From assembly GCA_001767455.1 (NCBI GenBank), contig MELC01000004.1:1-64000 (forward strand): DNA of 64,000 bases, given 5' to 3'. The notes below the pieces were generated by a model. The model was not told the origin of the DNA. It did not search any database and saw only the letters and a list, made by a program, of their open reading frames with translations. Below, in pieces: positions 19,274-26,866 of this stretch. The number at the start of each line of letters is the position of its first letter. Position 1 is the stretch's first letter. A program made the position numbers and the translations under genes. Source of the stretch: Acidobacteria bacterium RIFCSPLOWO2_12_FULL_66_21 (GTDB lineage Bacteria > Acidobacteriota > Vicinamibacteria > Vicinamibacterales > 2-12-FULL-66-21).

Positions 19274-20731
19274 CTACGGCGGGCAGGCGTTTGCGGTCTG
19301 CGAGACTGGCGTGACGAGCAGATCGTAATCCCGGGCGCCGACCACGCGCGCCCGGATGAGGTCGCCGGGCTGGTATCTGTCGAGGTCGCAGTCAGTTAGG
19401 AAGACGACGGGGTCGATCTCCGGCGCCTGGCCCTCGAGCCGGCCTTGCCGCACCAGCTCATGCTCGCGGGATCGTCCGTCGACCATCACGGAGACGTCAG
19501 AGCCGATTCGCGCCTTCTGGGCGGAGCGGACGATTCGCTTCTGCCGCGACATCAACGCATTCCGCCGCCTGCGTTTGACCGCGGCTGGCACGTCGTCGGG
19601 GAGATCGAACGCGCGGGTTCCCTCCTCGTGGGAATAGGTGAACACGCCGACATGGTCGAACGCCGTGCTGGCAACGAAACTGTCCAGCTCGGCGAAATCC
19701 TCCTCATCTTCCCCGGGAAAGCCCACGATGAGGGTCGTCCGCAGCGTAACCCCGGGGACGCGGGCGCGGATCCGCGCGAGCAGCGTCTCGTACGAACGCC
19801 GGTTGCCGGGGCGCCGCATGCGCTTCAGGACCGATGCGGACGCGTGCTGGAGCGGCAGGTCGATGTAGCGGCACACCTTGTCGCAGTCCGCCATCGCGTC
19901 GAGCACGTCGTCGGTGATCGTGGTGGGGTAGAGGTACAAGAGCCGGATCCATCGCAGGCCGTCGATGGCATTCAGCGCGCGCAGCAGCCGCGCGAGGGCG
20001 CCGCGCTCGCCGCGATCGATCCCGTAGAACGTCGTGTCCTGCGAGATGAGCAGCAGCTCCCGGACGCCGCGCTCGGCCATCATTCGCGCTTCGCGGACGA
20101 TCGAGTCGGCGGTGCGGCTCCGATACTGCCCCCGCAGCGTCGGGATGATGCAGAAGGCGCAGGTGTAGTCGCATCCTTCGGCGATTTTCACGTACGCGAA
20201 ATGCCTCGGCGTCGTTTGAAGGCGGGGAGTGTCGGCGTCGTAGAGGTATGTCGGCGAAGCCGTTGTTCGTGGCTCGTGACTCGTTGCTCGTCGCTCGTTG
20301 CTCGGGCGCTTCGAGTAGAAGGTCAGCGGTGCGGCTTCGTCTCCGGCATCCTCGAGCCACGAGCCACGAGCCACGAGCTGCGACGCCCGACCCCCGATCG
20401 CATCGAGGATATCTGGTACCTCCCCCGTCCCAAGCACCGCGTCGATCTCAGGAATCTCCCGTTTGAGCTCGTCGCGATACCGTTCCGCGAGGCATCCGGT
20501 GACGACGAGGCGCGAGCAGCGGCCGTCGCGTTTCTGCCCCGCCATCTTGAGGATGGCGTCGATCGACTCCTGCTTGGCCGAGTCGATGAACGCGCACGTG
20601 TTCACGACGAGCACGTCGGCGTCGGCCGCTTCCGGCGTGATCTCATGGCCGGCATCGCGCGCGATCCCGAGCATCACCTCGCCGTCGACGAGGTTCTTCG
20701 GACAACCCAGACTGACGAAGCCGATTTTCAT
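19274..20731 (-). CDS. rimO: Ribosomal protein S12 methylthiotransferase RimO, with a repeat-encoded insertion
   Basis: Radical-SAM enzyme that methylthiolates Asp89 of ribosomal protein S12. From ATG 20731 it has 485 residues. The N-terminal UPF0004 domain has its three cluster cysteines in SLGCPKN, NTCAFIDSA and TGCLAERY. The radical-SAM CxxxCxxC lies in CDYTCAFC, and a C-terminal TRAM domain follows. Between the first two domains, residues about 116-156 (including ERRATSHEPRTT) are encoded by a GAGCCACGAGCCACG inverted-repeat element found elsewhere as non-coding DNA. This makes the protein about 40 residues longer than E. coli RimO. The reading frame and all catalytic motifs are intact. 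Confidence 0.95.
   Translation of the reverse strand: MKIGFVSLGCPKNLVDGEVMLGIARDAGHEITPEAADADVLVVNTCAFIDSAKQESIDAILKMAGQKRDGRCSRLVVTGCLAERYRDELKREIPEIDAVLGTGEVPDILDAIGGRASQLVARGSWLEDAGDEAAPLTFYSKRPSNERRATSHEPRTTASPTYLYDADTPRLQTTPRHFAYVKIAEGCDYTCAFCIIPTLRGQYRSRTADSIVREARMMAERGVRELLLISQDTTFYGIDRGERGALARLLRALNAIDGLRWIRLLYLYPTTITDDVLDAMADCDKVCRYIDLPLQHASASVLKRMRRPGNRRSYETLLARIRARVPGVTLRTTLIVGFPGEDEEDFAELDSFVASTAFDHVGVFTYSHEEGTRAFDLPDDVPAAVKRRRRNALMSRQKRIVRSAQKARIGSDVSVMVDGRSREHELVRQGRLEGQAPEIDPVVFLTDCDLDRYQPGDLIRARVVGARDYDLLVTPVSQTANACPP
20264..20384 (-). repeat. GAGCCACGAGCCACG-family inverted repeat inside rimO
   Basis: Plus-strand GTTCGTGGCTCGTGACTCG-type units at 20264-20304 are complemented by CGAGCCACGAGCCACGAGC at 20353-20380. 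About 45 unrelated bases lie between the arms. The same unit occurs in the archease-rtcB spacer at 32.3 kb. The 121-base element is a multiple-of-three-compatible insertion that leaves rimO in frame. Confidence 0.8.
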
Positions 20732-20861
20732 AACTTCAGTATTCGTGAACGGGTCACGGGTGAAGGCGAGTGGTGAAGGAGAGGCAACGTGCCGAAGTCG
20801 TCCGGCCGGACGACCAGCAGCTTGTTGCCGCTGAATCACCACTCACTCTTCACTCTTTCAC

Positions 20862-22154
20862 CTAGGGGTAAATCCTGTACAGCATGCGCGGGTAAGGAAT
20901 GGCCTCGCGCAGATGATCGATGCCGCAGATCCAGGTGACGACGCGCTCGATGCCCATGCCGAAGCCGCCGTGCGGCACGCTGCCGTAGCGGCGGAGATCC
21001 AGGTACCACTCGAAGGCTTCCTGCGGCAGGTTGTGCTCCTTGATGCGCTGCAGGAGCAGGTCGTAATCGTCGATGCGCTGCCCGCCGCCGATGATCTCGC
21101 CATATCCTTCCGGCGCGAGGACGTCGACGCACAGGGCGACGTCCGGCCGCGCGGGATCCGGCTTCATGTAGAACGCCTTGATGGCTGACGGGTAGCGGTG
21201 GACGCACACGGGCCGGTCGAACTGTTCGGAGATCGCCGTTTCGTCCGGCGCGCCGAAATCGCCGCCCCACTCGAAGGGGAGTCCCTTCTCCTTCAGCAGC
21301 TTCGCCGCGGCGTCGTAGGAGAGGCGCGGGAACGGCGCCTTCACGCGCTCGAGCTTCGCGATGTCGCGCTCGAGGACGGCGAGCTCCCGCCGGCGCGTTC
21401 GCAGCACGCGCTCGACCACGTGCACCACCAGCGCCTCGGCGAGGTTCATGACCTCCTCGAGATCCGCGTAGGCCATCTCGGGCTCGACCATCCAGAACTC
21501 GGTGAGATGCCGCCGCGTCTTCGACTTCTCCGCGCGGAACGTCGGGCCGAAACAGTACACGCGGCCGAGCGCCATCGCGTTGGCTTCGTTGTACAACTGG
21601 CCGCTCTGCGTGAGATACGCCGTCTCCTCGTCGAAGTACTGGACGGGGAAGAGCGTGGTCGTGCCCTCGCATGCGGCGGGTGTGAAGATCGGCGTGTCGG
21701 CCAGGATGAAACCGCGCGCATTGAAGAAGTCGCGGACGGCGTCGATCACCTCGTGGCGAATGCGGAGAATGGCCTGCTGGCGCGGCGCGCGGATCCAGAG
21801 GTGGCGGCGGTCCATCAGGAAGTCGACGCCATGCTCCTTGGGGGTGATCGGGTAGTTCAGCGATTCGGAGACGATCTCCAGCCGCGCGACGTCGACCTCG
21901 TACCCTCCCGGGGCGCGCTGATCCGCGCGGACGGTGCCGTCCACGACGATCGCGCTCTCCTGGGCGAGATGATCCGCACGCATGAACGCGTCGTCGCCCA
22001 CGGCCTGTTTGGTCATCACGCACTGGATGAACCCGGTGCCGTCGCGCAGCGTCAGGAAGTGGATCTTGCCGCTCGACCTCCGGTTGTGCAGCCAGCCGCG
22101 GAGCGTCACGGCCTGTCCGTCGTGGCGGGCGATGTCCTCGATGTAGGCGATCAT
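20862..22154 (-). CDS. asnS: Asparaginyl-tRNA synthetase
   Basis: Class IIb aminoacyl-tRNA synthetase of 430 residues. The N-terminal OB-fold anticodon-binding domain ([29 protein letters not shown]) precedes the catalytic core. The core has motif 2 ([19 protein letters not shown]) and motif 3 ([11 protein letters not shown]). The sequence WMVEPEM and the overall length fit AsnRS rather than AspRS, which is longer. The ATG overlaps the stop of the upstream isomerase gene by 4 bases (ATGA), so the two are translationally coupled. rimO follows after 130 bases. Confidence 0.96.
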   Translation of the reverse strand: MIAYIEDIARHDGQAVTLRGWLHNRRSSGKIHFLTLRDGTGFIQCVMTKQAVGDDAFMRADHLAQESAIVVDGTVRADQRAPGGYEVDVARLEIVSESLNYPITPKEHGVDFLMDRRHLWIRAPRQQAILRIRHEVIDAVRDFFNARGFILADTPIFTPAACEGTTTLFPVQYFDEETAYLTQSGQLYNEANAMALGRVYCFGPTFRAEKSKTRRHLTEFWMVEPEMAYADLEEVMNLAEALVVHVVERVLRTRRRELAVLERDIAKLERVKAPFPRLSYDAAAKLLKEKGLPFEWGGDFGAPDETAISEQFDRPVCVHRYPSAIKAFYMKPDPARPDVALCVDVLAPEGYGEIIGGGQRIDDYDLLLQRIKEHNLPQEAFEWYLDLRRYGSVPHGGFGMGIERVVTWICGIDHLREAIPYPRMLYRIYP

Positions 22155-22990
22155 GCGTGTGCCAGCGTGCGTTCGAAGCGCTGGCGGGCCCGGCCTGCCT
22201 CCGCGAGATCCCGCGCGGCCGCCGCCGACGCCTGCAGCTCCATCATGTAGGTCCCCTCGTAGCCGATCTTCCGCATGGTCACGAGCGCGGTGTCCCAGTT
22301 GATCGATCCGCCGTAGGGCACGAGGTGCTCGTCCTGGCGGCCGTGGTTGTCGTGCACGTGCGTGGCGATCAGGTGTTCGGCGGCCGTCTCCACTTCGTCC
22401 GCCACGTCGCCCAGCAGATGTGCGTGGCCGAAGTCGAGGCAGATGCCGGCGTGCCGCGCTTCGAGGTCGCGCTCGAGCATCGCGACGAGCGCCTGGGCCG
22501 TCGACAGGTCATTCGGGATGACCTCGAAGGCGACCCGAACCCCGAGCGGCTCTGCCATGCGGCAGACCTCCTCGGCGCTGCGCAGCGCCGCCGCCCGGCT
22601 GTTGTCGCCCGGCGCCGCCTGCGCCGACGGGCTGCCCAGGTGCACGACCAGCGTCTGGAACGGAATGCGCCGGGCAATCTGCAGCGCCGCTTCCGTTTCC
22701 TTCAGCGCCGCATGCCGCTTCGCGGCGTCGCCGCACGCGTTCGACAGCATGGATCCCCATCGGCCATTCGAGCGGCTTTCACTGATGGGCGCGTGGATGC
22801 TGTCGAGCGCCAGCCCCGTCTCGGCCAGCCACGCCGCCAGGCGATCGATCGCGGCCGGATCGTGGTAGTCGAAGTGCGTCCGGGTCGCGAAGAGCTCCAC
22901 GGCCTCGAACCCGTGGCCGGCGATCTCCGCCAGGTGCGCCCGACCGAGCCGCTCGTCGATGTAGAGATGGGTCGAAATACCGAAACGCAT
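22151..22990 (-). CDS. Sugar phosphate isomerase/epimerase-like TIM-barrel protein
   Basis: A 279-residue member of the AP-endonuclease-2/xylose-isomerase-like TIM barrel family. The N-terminus [10 protein letters not shown], the HAPISES strand, [28 protein letters not shown] and THVHDNHG supply the usual metal-site His/Glu/Asp residues. YMMELQAS closes the barrel. The substrate cannot be told from sequence. The ATG at 22990 starts the domain cleanly; the frame is open 77 codons further but that part reads repeat DNA. It is coupled by a 4-base overlap to asnS. Confidence 0.85.
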   Translation of the reverse strand: MRFGISTHLYIDERLGRAHLAEIAGHGFEAVELFATRTHFDYHDPAAIDRLAAWLAETGLALDSIHAPISESRSNGRWGSMLSNACGDAAKRHAALKETEAALQIARRIPFQTLVVHLGSPSAQAAPGDNSRAAALRSAEEVCRMAEPLGVRVAFEVIPNDLSTAQALVAMLERDLEARHAGICLDFGHAHLLGDVADEVETAAEHLIATHVHDNHGRQDEHLVPYGGSINWDTALVTMRKIGYEGTYMMELQASAAAARDLAEAGRARQRFERTLAHA

Positions 22991-23113
22991 GGAATTCTGG
23001 GCCAAATCGAACCACTGATTGTACCACGAGCGACAGCCACCCCCACGCTGCACGCGCCGACGGCTCTTTGGCACGAAGACCACGAAGAGGACACGAAGAC
23101 CGTCATGACGAGG

Positions 23114-23261
23114 CTGTGCCGTCGAGCCGCGCGCAGCGCGGCAAGGACAGTCGGAACCCGCACACGCACGCAGCACGCGATCCCGAGCTGTTTGCGTGTG
23201 CCGGTTCCGGCTGTCCTGCACCGCCGGCCCGCAATCATGCGGCCGGCGCTCGACGGCCCAG
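23114..23261. repeat. Multi-stem inverted-repeat element (four-helix fold)
   Basis: A closing stem (23114-23125 with 23250-23261, one mismatch) encloses three hairpins. These are a 7-bp stem with GCA loop (23126-23142), a 25-base arm pair (23144-23168 with 23193-23217, two mismatches) and a 7-bp GC stem (23223-23229 with 23241-23247). The layout is a compact four-way junction. It is flanked on both sides by opposite-orientation CACGAAGAC repeats. It could be a MITE-like element or a structured RNA; I know no named family that matches. Confidence 0.5.
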
Positions 23262-23344
23262 CCGAGTCTGACGTTCCGCTGAGGCGAGACACCTGACGGT
23301 CTTCGTCGTGATCGTCTTCGTGAGCTTCGTTCGCAGCCCGTAAT

Positions 23345-23800
23345 GCTGCGTGTCTTGCCGGTGGAAGTCCGGCCGTGGGAGCCGGCTGTCTCCTCACGTA
23401 GTGAGACTCGACATCTCGCTGAGACGACTCAGGAGGTGAAAGCTCGAACGTAAACGTCCTGGCCGGCGCAGGGCAAGCAACCCATCGGGCCGTAGCGGAT
23501 GCGAACTCAATCAGCCTCGTGACACGACGCGCTGGTACCGGAACGCGCGACAGTGCAGATGCCGAGCCGATGCGAAGACGGCAAAGGCCAATGCGAACGG
23601 TCACGTGACAGCCGCATGCGACCGTCCGGTCTGCCGGGGTTCAGAGATGGCACGGTGGGACAGACACGCAGAGTAAAGCGGGGACCCTCTCGCGACCTGC
23701 GGAGGGGGAGAGGGAAACACCGGTGCCCCGAGCGCGTTCACCCAGACGCTTCATGGACATTGGGTTCTCCAGCTTGCCGTGCACGTCGGTGCGCCCTCCC
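23345..23800 (+). mobile_element. Probable group II intron 5' ribozyme remnant
   Basis: The sequence CTGCGTGTCTTGCCGGTGGA, then AGTCCGGC, AGGAGGTGAAAG, CGTGACACGACG, ACGGCAAAGGCCAA and the later GGCACGGTGGGACAGACACG matches in order what I remember of the domain I-III leader of some bacterial group II introns. No reverse-transcriptase/maturase frame follows, and no domain V hairpin or 3' end was recognised. It would therefore be a truncated, inactive copy. This rests on remembered motifs, not alignment. Boundaries are approximate, and the canonical GTGYG 5' end is not exact. Confidence 0.4.
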
Positions 23801-23814
23801 TCTACTCGGCGACG

Positions 23815-24180
23815 AAGAGCCGTCAGCTCGCGACAGCGGCACAGCGGAACAGCGGGGGAGCGGAGCCTTCGTGCACTTCGTGTTTGGAAAGCCGTCAGCT
23901 CGCGACAGCGGCACAGCGGAACAGCGGGGAAGCGGAGCAGCGGGGAAGCGGAGCAGCGGAACAGAAATCGATCTATTTGACAGTCTTCGTGTGCTTCGTG
24001 TCCTTCGTGCACTTCGTGTTTGGAAAGCCGTCAGCTCGCGACAGCGGCACAGCGGAACAGTGGGGGAGCGGAACAGCGGAACAGGAATCGATCTATTTGA
24101 CAGTCTTCGTGTGCTTCGTGTCCTTCGTGCACTTCGTGTTTGGAAAGCCGTCAGCTCGGGACGGCGGGACAGTGGGACAG
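23815..24180 (+). repeat. Tandem-repeat block (CAGCGGAACAGCGG and CTTCGTGTGCTTCGTG units)
   Basis: Four copies of AGCCGTCAGCTCGCGACAGC begin near 23818, 23890, 24027 and 24147. Each is followed by CAGCGGAACAGCGGGG-type units. Copies two and three continue through GAATCGATCTATTTGACAG-like sequence and CTTCGTGTGCTTCGTGTCC units. Higher-order spacing is about 72, 137 and 120 bases. Copies two and three are nearly identical over about 100 bases, suggesting recent duplication or slippage. Confidence 0.85.
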
Positions 24181-24199
24181 CGTTACGGGCTCGGTGCGA

Positions 24200-25234
24200 T
24201 CAGCGGAATTCGTCGACCAGGTCCGCGAGCAGGTCGCGCATCGGGCCGAATTCGGTGAGGCGATCGAGGTTGTCGCGGACGTACCGAAGCGTTCGGGGGA
24301 TGTACTGGATGTACACCGGGTTGCGCCGCGCGGTCGTCTGGTAGCCGAACGTGCCGAGCGCCTTCAGGTTGCGCTGGAGCGCCATGTGGTCGAATCGCTG
24401 CCGGAAGTCGCGCTGCGCGCCGCTTTCCCCCTTCAGCGCGAGGAAGTACGCGATCAGCTCGTCGACCGTCTGCTCGGGCAGGTCGACATACGAGTCGCGG
24501 AGCAGCGACACCAGGTCGTAGGTGTCGGGACCGAGCCTCGCGTCCTGGAAGTCGATGATGCACAGCCGCCCGCGGTGGAGCATCAGGTTGCGGCTGTGAT
24601 AATCGCGGTGGCAGAGGACCCGCGGCTCGGCCGCGAGCGTCTCGATGAGGCCGGCGAACTCGCGGCGAAGGGCCTCGCGCGTGTCCGGCGCGATGACGAT
24701 TCCGCGGTAGGCCTCGACGAAGTGCTTGATGAAGAAGTCCATCTCCCAGGTGAGCTTCTCGACGTCGAAGGCGATGCCGTACGGCAGGTACTCCGGCGAG
24801 GCCAGTTCGGCGCCGCGGCGCTGCAGGGTCGCGATGAGGGCGACGGCCTCGCGGTAGAGCGCCGCATGTTCGGCGGGCGTGGCCGCCCCGAGATGCGCCT
24901 GGAGCGTGACGTCGCCGAGATCCTCCAGCGCCAGCACGCCGAGGTCCTCGGCGTGGCCGAGCAGCGCCGGCACGGGCACGGGCATCCGCGCGAGCAGCCG
25001 CGCGACGTTCACGAACGACATCGTCTCGAATTCGAAGGGAGCGGAATAGAGTGAGAGCACGATCGAGGGGCGGTCGGGCACGAGCACGCGGAAGTAGCGG
25101 CGGTCCGAGGCGTCGCCGGTCAGCGGCACGACGCGCGGCCGCGATTTGGCGAGGCTGCTGCGCTCGAGATACCCGGCAATCCGCTCTCGCGCCCCCGTGG
25201 CGTCGGCCTGTCGATGGTCGATCATCGGCGTCAC
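24200..25234 (-). CDS. amgK: Phosphotransferase, AmgK-like anomeric MurNAc/GlcNAc kinase
   Basis: A 344-residue aminoglycoside-phosphotransferase-fold kinase. Catalytic motifs are LCHRDYHSRNLMLH (Brenner loop, Asp as base) and IIDFQDARLGP (metal-binding Asp). SDRRYFRV and LEDLGDVTL belong to the nucleotide lobe. In Pseudomonas, AmgK phosphorylates MurNAc at C1 and MurU converts it to UDP-MurNAc. Here the frame directly follows and overlaps a murU-like gene, which supports this role. The start is GTG 25234 overlapping the murU stop (GTGA), or ATG 25225. Substrate is inferred from family and context. Confidence 0.85.
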   Translation of the reverse strand: MTPMIDHRQADATGARERIAGYLERSSLAKSRPRVVPLTGDASDRRYFRVLVPDRPSIVLSLYSAPFEFETMSFVNVARLLARMPVPVPALLGHAEDLGVLALEDLGDVTLQAHLGAATPAEHAALYREAVALIATLQRRGAELASPEYLPYGIAFDVEKLTWEMDFFIKHFVEAYRGIVIAPDTREALRREFAGLIETLAAEPRVLCHRDYHSRNLMLHRGRLCIIDFQDARLGPDTYDLVSLLRDSYVDLPEQTVDELIAYFLALKGESGAQRDFRQRFDHMALQRNLKALGTFGYQTTARRNPVYIQYIPRTLRYVRDNLDRLTEFGPMRDLLADLVDEFR

Positions 25235-26238
25235 TCTTCGATCTCCGCGACGAGCAGCGGCCCGTCGACGCGCTCGCCGGGCGCCGGTGCCCGCGTTCCC
25301 GCGGGCACGATGGCCGAGCGGCAGTACCGTGCGCCGTCCGGTATGCGGGCCCCGTCGCCGACGACGCAGTCCACCAGTTCCGCGTCACGGCCGACGACCA
25401 CATCATCCCACACTGCCGTGCGCTCGATTCGCGCGGACCGATGCCGCGTGCCACCGGCCCCGGCCGCAAGCCGATCGCCTTCGACGCCCGCCAGCTCGAC
25501 CGAGGTGCGGAGGTAATCGGACGGCGTCCCGATATCGCGGAATGACGCGTCACACGTGAACGCCGCAACGCTGCGGGGCCGGGCTGCCATCAATCTCGGA
25601 TACACGCCCGTCACCGACTCGGCCGGCACGCCGTCGTCGAGGCCGGCGAACACCTTCGACTCGGCCACCTGCACGCCGATGAAATGCCACGAGGGGCCCG
25701 GCGCACCCGCCCGCGAGAAACCCGTGACCCATCGGCCGTCCGGCACGAGCACGCCGCCATACTTGTCGGGCCGGGGATTCGGGATGAGCGCCATCGTGAC
25801 AAGGGCGCCGGAGCGGCGATGCGCGTCCATGATGGCCTCGAGATTCACGTCGGTCAGCGTGTCGCCGTTGATGATGAAAAACGTGTCCGACCGCCGGGGC
25901 GCGCCGTCCACGAGCAGGGGAAGCGCGCGGCGCGGACCGCCGGCGGAGCCCAGCACCGGCTGTTCCCAGGAGTAGCGGACGCGCGCGCCGAGGTCCGATC
26001 CGTCTCCGACCCGCGCCGTAACGGAGGCGGGGTGATGATGCAGGTTCACGACGAGGTCGGTCACGTGCTCGGAGACGAGCCACCGGATCACGCGGCGTAC
26101 GAGCGGCTCGCCGTTGACCGGCACCGCCGCCTTCGCGCGCACGTAGGTGAGCGGGCGCAGCCGGGTGCCGAGGCCCGCGGCCAGCACGAGCGCAGATACC
26201 TGCTTGTCGCGCCGGAGCCCTGCCGAAGGCGGACTCAT
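25231..26238 (-). CDS. murU: Nucleotidyltransferase, MurU-like MurNAc-1-phosphate uridylyltransferase
   Basis: A 335-residue sugar-nucleotide pyrophosphorylase. The Rossmann-type N-terminus LVLAAGLGTRLRPLTYVRAK (about residues 16-35) binds the nucleotide. GSAGGPRRAL and IINGDTLTDVNL (metal Asp) follow, as does FRDIGTPSDYLRT. The C-terminal about 80 residues are a short left-handed helix-like acyltransferase-type tail (IERTAVWDDVVVGRDAELVDCVVG), which plain MurU lacks and GlmU/RfbA-like long forms carry. It overlaps the CYTH gene upstream and amgK downstream by 4 bases each. Function as MurU rests on the amgK pairing. Confidence 0.8.
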   Translation of the reverse strand: MSPPSAGLRRDKQVSALVLAAGLGTRLRPLTYVRAKAAVPVNGEPLVRRVIRWLVSEHVTDLVVNLHHHPASVTARVGDGSDLGARVRYSWEQPVLGSAGGPRRALPLLVDGAPRRSDTFFIINGDTLTDVNLEAIMDAHRRSGALVTMALIPNPRPDKYGGVLVPDGRWVTGFSRAGAPGPSWHFIGVQVAESKVFAGLDDGVPAESVTGVYPRLMAARPRSVAAFTCDASFRDIGTPSDYLRTSVELAGVEGDRLAAGAGGTRHRSARIERTAVWDDVVVGRDAELVDCVVGDGARIPDGARYCRSAIVPAGTRAPAPGERVDGPLLVAEIEE

Positions 26239-26801
26239 TCCCCGGTCGCGTCGAACATCATGTCGGGGCCGGTGAGGCCGAACGCGTCGCGCGACTGAAG
26301 GAACAAGGACCGGTACGAATCGAGAATGTAGTCGGAAGGCGTGCGGCCGAGCGTGGCGGTCATGGCGGCGATGCCCTGCTCGCCCCCTTCGATCTCGACG
26401 AACACGCCGATCGGCGTCTCGTCGATCGCGACGATCACATCCTCGTGCGCGAATTCCTCGCGGTACTTCTCGTACCTGAACCACACGTGCAGCCCCAGCT
26501 CTTCGAAGACGCGCAGCAGCACCGCGCCGTCGCCGACGACGGTTTCGAGCTCCTCGCGCAGCTTCATCGCCGAAGGCTGCACCGGTCCTTTGAAGGTGAT
26601 GCGGCTCTTGCCGTTTTCCATGCGGACGCGCAGCACCGAACGGCGCCGCCGGAACTGCTCGTCGTCGGTATCGAGCAGGGCGTCTTCCTGGAGCCGCCGC
26701 CCGAGCAGCGGCGTCGCGCCGGTCGCGAGCACCGCGCTCCGCGCCTCGTCGGCGCTGTCGAACCGCAGCTTGATCTCCCGCTCGAGCGTCGTCGCCTGCA
26801 T
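26235..26801 (-). CDS. CYTH-domain protein (class IV adenylate cyclase / triphosphatase-like)
   Basis: A 188-residue CYTH fold protein with the signature ExExK in LEREIKLRF near the N-terminus. The alternating charged strands RVRMENGKSRITFKGP, ELETVV, FRYEKYREEF, VIVAIDETPIGVFVEIEG and LGRTPSDYILDSY line the tunnel that binds triphosphates. Family members include inorganic or thiamine triphosphatases and class IV adenylate cyclases; which one applies cannot be decided here. AGGGAGA lies 8 bases before the ATG. The stop overlaps the murU start (ATGA), placing it in the cell-wall recycling operon. Confidence 0.85.
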   Translation of the reverse strand: MQATTLEREIKLRFDSADEARSAVLATGATPLLGRRLQEDALLDTDDEQFRRRRSVLRVRMENGKSRITFKGPVQPSAMKLREELETVVGDGAVLLRVFEELGLHVWFRYEKYREEFAHEDVIVAIDETPIGVFVEIEGGEQGIAAMTATLGRTPSDYILDSYRSLFLQSRDAFGLTGPDMMFDATGE

Positions 26802-26866
26802 GAGTGATCTCCCTCGGAAGAGCTGGACGCCACCGCCGAAGCGGTCAGCGTCCGCCCAATCCCGGA

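Larger units (their letters stand above)
22991..24199. other. Gene-free 1.2 kb repeat-rich region
   Basis: No credible protein gene lies here: open frames in it read only repeats. From left to right it holds CACGAAGACC repeats (about 23070-23105), a multi-stem inverted element (23114-23261), a second CACGAAG-family patch (23294-23335), a probable group II intron 5' remnant (about 23345-23800), and a tandem-repeat block (about 23815-24180) ending beside the amgK stop. It is the only gap over 320 bases in the window. Confidence 0.85.

Noticed and set aside
23345-23800. RNase P RNA or tmRNA for the structured region
   Set aside because: GGAAAGTCC-like text suggested rnpB, but the conserved rnpB core and the tmRNA ends are absent.
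23815-24180. Possible CRISPR array with long units
   Set aside because: Unit lengths differ (72, 137, 120), the intervening sequence is repeated rather than unique, and no cas genes are present.
23553-24344. Overlapping open frames rich in SARDSGTAEQRGSG-type repeats
   Set aside because: They only translate the tandem repeat block in different frames. There is no ribosome site, and the neighbouring DNA is non-coding.
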